From Chloroflexota bacterium (lineage in GTDB: Bacteria; Chloroflexota; Anaerolineae; Anaerolineales; UBA4823): DNA of 6,103 nt. The stretch is taken from assembly GCA_030613705.1 (NCBI GenBank), contig JAUWLJ010000138.1, positions 1 to 6,103 on the forward strand, read 5' to 3'. The position numbers and the translations under genes were made by a program. Below, piece after piece: positions 1 through 4,700 of this stretch; the stretch's first letter is position 1; every line of letters begins with the position of its first letter. The notes beneath the pieces are model-generated. The model was given only the letters and a program-made list of their open reading frames with translations, made no database searches and was not told the origin of the DNA.

Positions 1-1
1 T

Positions 2-313
2 GCAGTTCCTGAGGAGTACGCTGAACCGGGCAAAGCGTTACACTTCGTTGAAGAATTCACCATCCATCCAAACAGTGGAGGCGAAATCAAGGGAAAAAAC
101 TGGGGTGTTTGGAACTTTTCGACCTTCAAGTTTAGGGCGAATGGTTGGGTAAGGGAAACCTCGCCAGAATGGGCACATTTGGTTGGAGCCAAGTATCACG
201 AAATGAGCACGACAACCCCCTATTACGGTGAGCCTGATGATATACCAATATATGCCCCAGACGGGGCAATGAAATTAGTGCCGGCAAACCGGCCGCCGCA
301 CGCCCTACCCTAG
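2..313 (+). CDS. Hypothetical protein, C-terminal 103 residues (5' end outside window)
   Basis: The second frame is open from the left edge to a TAG at 311-313, giving 103 residues of a gene that starts upstream. I do not recognise the family with confidence. The visible part is rich in aromatic residues and Gly (NWGVWNFSTFKF at residues 33-44, ANGWV at 46-50, HLVGAKYHE at 59-67). This alternating pattern suggests beta-strands, perhaps a small beta-barrel. The last 30 residues are rich in Pro, Asp and Tyr and look like a disordered or extended tail (ending RPPHALP). There are no Cys residues and no membrane segment in this part. The next gene is on the same strand 167 bp downstream, with a hairpin terminator between them. 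Its beta-barrel-like character raises the possibility of related functions, but I see no direct sequence similarity. Coding status rests on the open frame and sensible composition. Function is unknown. Confidence 0.6.
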   Translation, partial: AVPEEYAEPGKALHFVEEFTIHPNSGGEIKGKNWGVWNFSTFKFRANGWVRETSPEWAHLVGAKYHEMSTTTPYYGEPDDIPIYAPDGAMKLVPANRPPHALP

Positions 314-408
314 AAGCTGCGCCACCCTGACCTGACGGGAACGTGCTTGCACTGGCTAGATACAACCCACGATCTAGTTTGAAATATCCCCATAAGAACT
401 GTTTAGCA

Positions 409-450
409 GCAGGGGCTTCACCGTGATATGAAGCCCCTGCCTTGTGTTAG
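409..450 (+). terminator. Intrinsic terminator-like hairpin after the first gene
   Basis: GCAGGGGCTTCA (409-420) and TGAAGCCCCTGC (429-440) form a perfect 12-bp stem with an 8-nt loop. The tail CTTGTGTT is only moderately T-rich. The hairpin lies 95 bp after the TAG at 313 and 26 bp before the Shine-Dalgarno of the next gene, so it most likely ends the first transcript. Because the tail is imperfect, it could instead act as an mRNA-stabilising or attenuating structure for the downstream gene. Confidence 0.65.
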
Positions 451-466
451 TGGACTCCAAAGGGAC

Positions 467-472
467 AGGAGG
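467..472 (+). promoter_or_regulatory. Shine-Dalgarno AGGAGG fixing a GTG start
   Basis: A perfect AGGAGG sits exactly 8 nt before GTG 481 and 11 nt before GTG 484. The ATG at 473-475 touches the site directly and closes after four codons (MEKW, then TGA), so it is not the start of the gene. The spacing favours GTG 481. Confidence 0.6.
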
Positions 473-480
473 ATGGAAAA

Positions 481-750
481 GTGGTGATTCATTGCAATGA
501 GGCCTGGTCTTTCAACGCGATCGTCTCATTTGACGGTACCGTGAACGGAAAATCAGGTACCCTGAAGATGTCTGTTGTTGGTAAGAGACCAGATGCGTTT
601 GCCGATTGGGAAGGTAAGTCGGTGATACTCAGTGGCACAGGTGAACTGGCGAACCTGCGCGGGCGAGGGACATGGTGGGGACCAGGAGCCGCGGAGGAAG
701 GTAAATGGGGCGATATCTACTATGATGGAAATTACCACTTTGAGCCATAG
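481..750 (+). CDS. Small beta-barrel-like protein, DUF3224 / allene-oxide-cyclase-like C-terminal half
   Basis: This 89-residue protein starts at GTG and ends at TAG 748-750. Its centre carries family-like motifs: SFDGTVNGKSGTL (residues 16-28), VILSGTGELANLRGRGTWW (48-66) and a closing GDIYYDGNYHFEP (77-89). By eye and from memory of the family, these match the last strands of bacterial DUF3224-like or allene-oxide-cyclase-like eight-stranded barrels, which are usually about 130-170 residues long. Roughly the first half of such a barrel is missing here. No catalytic role is known to me, and there is no signal peptide. The frame stays open upstream of the GTG back to a TAG at 448-450, and the upstream codons (EDGKVVIH) read naturally into the protein. 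The gene may therefore be an N-terminally truncated remnant. Against that, the AGGAGG site and a dedicated terminator suggest it is expressed as it stands. The family call is moderate; coding is likely. Confidence 0.65.
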   Translation: MVIHCNEAWSFNAIVSFDGTVNGKSGTLKMSVVGKRPDAFADWEGKSVILSGTGELANLRGRGTWWGPGAAEEGKWGDIYYDGNYHFEP

Positions 751-778
751 ATTGAACCTTCACCAGTGGACATATCTT

Positions 779-816
779 AAAGGGCTGTCCTTTCTAGTCG
801 GACAGCCCTTTTCTTT
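779..816. terminator. Intrinsic terminator, probably bidirectional, between convergent genes
   Basis: AAAGGGCTGTCC (779-790) and GGACAGCCCTTT (800-811) form a perfect 12-bp stem with a 9-nt loop, followed by TTTTCTTT (809-816). It starts 28 bp after the stop of the small barrel-like gene. Read on the minus strand, the stem is preceded by A-rich sequence and ends in TTT, and it lies about 30 bp past the stop of the minus-strand thioredoxin-like gene. It can plausibly end both transcripts. Confidence 0.85.
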
Positions 817-846
817 CAATCATTCCTAACGAGGTCACGGTTTAAC

Positions 847-1416
847 TCACTTCCCGAGGAGACTCACAATATGGGTTTCGATCTCCGCCCACGGAAAGAA
901 CTCGTGCCCTTCGTATACCATCTTCCCAAAAGAATCTAACAATACAATCCTGGGCTCAGGCAGTCCATTTTCTGATGCCGTATGGATCACCTCCGGCAGC
1001 CATTCCGCATAAGGCTCTACGGGATAAGAATCCCAATTTACCAAATCGTATTCCGGGGAGGCTATTGGATCTGGCCCATAAGTCATCGAGTTAATTGCCA
1101 CTCCCACGAAATTCACTTGATCCCCAAATCCGGTTCGGAGCTCACCAGCCACTTGTGATGGCTGTTGGCAATACCGGTTCCGGCAGGTATCCACAGGATA
1201 GAAGAAGAATACCGTTGGTTTACCATTTGATAAGGCCTGGGCTGGGCTCAACATAGAATAGTTCAGAGGGGATGCTTCAGCCTGATTTTGCTGTTGGGCT
1301 TGCCCTGCATTGGCGGAAAACGGGTTAATTCTTCCAATAGTGAGAAGTAAGATCACAAGGGGTAAGGCGGTCAATAAAAGGATACGCTTGTAGCTCTTTC
1401 TATTTGTAGTTAACAT
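847..1416 (-). CDS. Membrane-anchored thioredoxin-fold protein with C-x4-C motif
   Basis: This 189-residue protein probably works outside the cytoplasmic membrane in thiol redox chemistry. Residues 1-11 are basic (NRKSYKR). Residues 12-28 form a Leu/Ile-rich helix that serves as an uncleaved anchor or signal peptide. A Gln/Ala-rich linker follows (about 34-50). The thioredoxin-like part begins at GKPTVFFFYPVDTC (65-78), the usual strand leading into the active site. Two Cys stand at 78 and 83 (DTCRNRYC), so the pair is C-x4-C instead of the classical CxxC. Near the end, LPEPRIVLLDSFGKMVYEG (152-170) matches the cis-proline strand and the following hairpin of the fold. The ATG at 1416 was chosen for its GGAGGT six bases upstream. 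A 36-codon extension to a TTG at 1524 has no such site and would put a charged stretch before the anchor. The fold is fairly secure; the redox partner is unknown. The gene is divergent from the large regulator and convergent with the small barrel-like gene. Confidence 0.85.
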   Translation of the reverse strand: MLTTNRKSYKRILLLTALPLVILLLTIGRINPFSANAGQAQQQNQAEASPLNYSMLSPAQALSNGKPTVFFFYPVDTCRNRYCQQPSQVAGELRTGFGDQVNFVGVAINSMTYGPDPIASPEYDLVNWDSYPVEPYAEWLPEVIHTASENGLPEPRIVLLDSFGKMVYEGHEFFPWAEIETHIVSLLGK

Positions 1417-1421
1417 TTCGT

Positions 1422-1427
1422 ACCTCC
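1422..1427 (-). promoter_or_regulatory. Shine-Dalgarno GGAGGT of the thioredoxin-like gene
   Basis: On the minus strand GGAGGT lies five to six bases before ATG 1416. It decides the start against the longer open frame that begins at TTG 1524. Confidence 0.75.
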
Positions 1428-1516
1428 AAAAGATTATTGGTAAATTTTTCATCTTCGAAAGCGGGGCAGGGGATCGCCCGCCACCATCGTTGATGCACCC
1501 ACAATACCAGTGTTGC

Positions 1517-1526
1517 GTTTGCAAAC
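1517..1526. promoter_or_regulatory. Perfect palindrome GTTTGCAAAC, possible operator
   Basis: GTTTGCAAAC reads the same on both strands. It overlaps a second small inverted repeat, AAAC-T-GTTT (1523-1531). It lies about 100 bp before the start of the thioredoxin-like gene and 190 bp before the large gene, where a repressor or activator dimer could bind. A 10-bp palindrome can arise by chance, so this is only a candidate. Confidence 0.25.
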
Positions 1527-1657
1527 TGTTTACCAGCCGTTACTTGACCGTCCTTCTGGGGTTTATTGGGTGATTTTTGGAAGTTGGTTCATGAAAATGT
1601 CGCCTTTGAAGCTCAAAAGTGTGTAATTTCGCTTACTGCCCACTTGTGGGTATCGCA

Positions 1658-1685
1658 AACCTCGTCAAAAGACTCAACTGAGGTT
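1658..1685. repeat. Inverted repeat AACCTC / GAGGTT just upstream of the large gene
   Basis: AACCTC (1658-1663) and GAGGTT (1680-1685) are perfect 6-bp arms 16 nt apart. A nested CTCA-AC-TGAG repeat sits at 1673-1682. The element ends 28 bp before ATG 1714, so it is likely in or next to the leader of the large mRNA. It could be an operator or a weak leader hairpin. Confidence 0.25.
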
Positions 1686-1713
1686 CAAAACTTGTGTGGA
1701 AAATGAATTGAAA

Positions 1714-4700
1714 ATGGTAAATCAAGGGAATCTCTTCAATTTATACCTGTTTGGTCACCCCCGTTTAGAAGTGGATGGTCAGCTAATTGAAATCCCCAAC
1801 CGCAAAGCGGTCGCCCTGCTGATCTACCTTACCGTAAACCCGGGTCCACATAGCCGGGATTCTCTGGCGACCTTGCTGTGGCCTGAATACAACCAGACCC
1901 GAGCTCGCGCCAACCTGCGACGCACGTTGTGGTTGCTGAACCAAACCCCGTTGGTTGCACTGATCTCTGCCGAACAAGAAACAATCCAATTAAACGTCGA
2001 CCACAACCTGAAGGTAGATGTGATCCACTTCCAGGAAAGCTTATCTGCCTGGAGAAACCAGCGCGGGGATCTGGCAACTTCAGATGGGCTCGCAACTCTT
2101 GACAACATTACAAATCTTTACCAGGGTGACTTTCTCCAGGATTTCTTCATCGCTGACAGCAGTGAATACGAAGATTGGGCGACTATCCGCAGGGAAGAGT
2201 TTCGCCGGGAAGTTCTTGATGTGCTGGACACGCTGCTCACTTACCATATCGATCACGGAGAGTACAGTGCAGCCCTGAAAGCCGCCTGGAAGGGACTAGA
2301 GATTGACAACTTGCGCGAAAGCACATACCGTGGCTTGATGACCGCACTAACCCGCAACGGTCAGCGCGTTGCGGCATTGGCGCAGTATGAAAATCTACAC
2401 CAGCTATTGGATGCGGAGCTGGGCGTGGAACCTTCAGCTGAAACCACAGCACTTTACGAGCAGATTCGTGCCGATGCCTTGCCCCCGACTCCGCCCTCTT
2501 CAACTGGAGAACTACCTGCCCCACAGATCGTGGCGGTGGCTTCAGCCAAGATGCCTGTCTTTATGCTCACAGACATCGAGAATTCAACCCCGTTGTGGGA
2601 TCGCTATCGGCAGGCGATGTTAGAGGCTTTATTACAGCACAACGCGATTCTGAACGAGAATATCGAATTGTATGGTGGCCGGATAGAAGAGCTGCGCGGG
2701 GACGGAATCTTGGCCATGTTCGAAGGCGGCCAACCGTTAGAAGCAGCAATAGCGATACAAAGGTCCTTTGGGCGGGTCGATTGGGGCGAGATCGGTGAGC
2801 TGCGTATTCGAATCGGCTTACACGGTGTGCCGGTAGATTGGGAGGGGTATGATTTCTTCCGGACGGAGGCTGAGGTGACTGGTCCTGCCTTGAATTATGC
2901 CGCCCGGGTGATGGACGCCGCCTGGGGAGGTCAAATCCTGGTTTCAAAGAGTATCAAGGATGCCTTCCCCTTACCGCAGGGAGCCTCCTGGCAGGATTTT
3001 GGAGAGCACGAGTTAAAGGGGTGTGAAGAACCATTAAATATATTCGGACTTGTCCACCCCGATCTGCCCCAGCAAAGCTTTCCTCAGATCCGTACATTAA
3101 CAACCGAAACAGTGAAGGATGCTGAAACCGCCATCGTTCCGGCCAATCCTTACCGCGGCTTGCACGCTTTTCGTGAGCAAGATGCACCATTCTTCTTCGG
3201 CCGAGAGGCCTTCACAGATCTACTTTTGGAGACACTGCATCAGCGACCAATGGTAGCGGTGGTGGGCCCATCCGGGAGCGGGAAATCTTCCGTGGTACAC
3301 GCCGGATTGCTGGCCCAGCTGCGGGCTCAAGACAATTGGCTGATCACAAAATTCCGGCCAGGGAGCCAGCCCTTCAATGCCCTTGCGGCAGCCTTGATCC
3401 CCTATCTTGAACCCAACCTGAGCAAGACCGATCAGCTGGTAGAGACCAATAAGCTGTCCAAGGCGCTGATGGGGCGAGAGATCGCGTTGATGGATGTCGT
3501 GCAAACCATCCTTGAGGATCAACCACCGGGCACTCGCTTACCGTTGGTCAGTGACCAGTTTGAAGAGCTGTACACCCTCGTCCCGGATGCAGACCTGCGC
3601 AGCATGTTCATGGACACCCTGACCGAAGCAGTTTTCGACCAGCAGTACCGGCCAGCACCAATATTTTCTCTCATACTTACTTTGCGAGCCGATTTTCTGG
3701 GGCAAGCTCTGGCTCACCGCCCATTTGCGGATGCGATCCAAGATTCAGATGTCAAGTTGGGCCCGATGACGACCAATGAATTGAGCAGAGCGATCGTCAC
3801 CCCGGCTAAAAAGCTCAATGTTAACTTCGAAACTGGCCTGGCCTCACGCATTCTGGAAGATGTTGGCGACGAGCCAGGCAATCTCCCGCTGCTTGAATTT
3901 GCCATGACCCAGCTGTGGGAACGTCAGGATGGAGCACTGCTAACTCACCAATCCTATGAAGCCATCGACCGGGTAAGTGGGGCGCTGACCCGTCACGCCG
4001 ATTCGGTTTTTGATGAGCTTGAACCTGAAGAACAAGCCACGGCCCGACGAGTCTTTATCCAGGTGGTACGGCCAGGGGAGGGCACTGAAGATACCCGCAG
4101 GTTGGCTACCCGATCCGAGCTGGGAGAGGATAACTGGGGATTGATACAACGCCTGGCAGATGCCCGGCTATTAATCACCGGCAGAGACTCGGAAGGCAGA
4201 GAGATTGTTGAAGTAGTCCACGAGGCTTTGATCCGGGGTTGGGCGCGTTTGCGGAAGTGGATGAATGCCGATCGGGAATTCCGCGTCTGGCAGGAACGCC
4301 TGAGGGCGGTTATTCGCGGGTGGGAGGCCAGCGAGCGGGATGAGGGAGGCCTGATGCGCGGCCTGCCGCTGGCCACGGCAGAACGCTGGCTTGCAGAGCG
4401 CCAGGTCGACTTGAGCGGATTGGAGCGAGAATTCATCCGGACCAGCCTTGCTGAGCGTGATCGGCAGGAGGCAGCCACGCGGGAACAACAGGAACGTGAG
4501 CGAGGCTTAGAGCGCTCTGCCCTGCGGCGGATGAGGGTCATCATCACAGTACTGATCGCAGCTTCGATTATGGGCATCACATTGACGTTAGCCATATTCA
4601 ACCAGAGTCGCATTGCACAGCGGCGTGCAGCAGAATTCCAGAGTCTCTCTTTGGTGGGAGCAGCAGAACAGGCATTTGAAAACAACGATCCAGAGCAAGC

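Larger units (their letters stand above)
1417..1713. promoter_or_regulatory. Divergent intergenic region, presumed promoters of both flanking genes
   Basis: About 297 bp separate the start of the minus-strand thioredoxin-like gene from the plus-strand SARP-cyclase-STAND gene, so both promoters should lie here. I found no convincing -35/-10 pair on either strand. TTGACC at 1544-1549 has no good -10 at the right distance. TAATTT at 1624-1629 could be a -10 for the plus strand but lacks a good -35. The region contains a 10-bp palindrome, an inverted repeat near the large gene, a small CCCAC-TT-GTGGG inverted repeat (1639-1650) and three TTGG words at 1566, 1577 and 1584. Confidence 0.5.

Noticed and set aside
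473..487. Four-codon frame ATG...TGA (MEKW) overlapping the start of the small barrel gene, possible leader peptide
   Set aside because: The ATG touches the AGGAGG site, leaving no spacer. A weak AGGGA seven bases upstream is not enough support.
632..829. 65-codon plus-strand open frame overlapping the small barrel gene
   Set aside because: It runs through the gene's coding region in another frame and across the terminator hairpin, and has no family-like motif.
1417..1524. 36-codon N-terminal extension of the thioredoxin-like gene starting at TTG 1524
   Set aside because: There is no Shine-Dalgarno at the TTG, whereas ATG 1416 has GGAGGT at ideal spacing and places a normal basic-hydrophobic anchor at the N-terminus.
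1544..1549. TTGACC as a -35 box
   Set aside because: No reasonable -10 hexamer lies 16-18 bases downstream (the sequence there is TGGGTG-like).
2567..2947. Minus-strand 126-codon frame antisense to the cyclase domain
   Set aside because: It is an Arg/Pro-rich shadow of a well-supported plus-strand domain.
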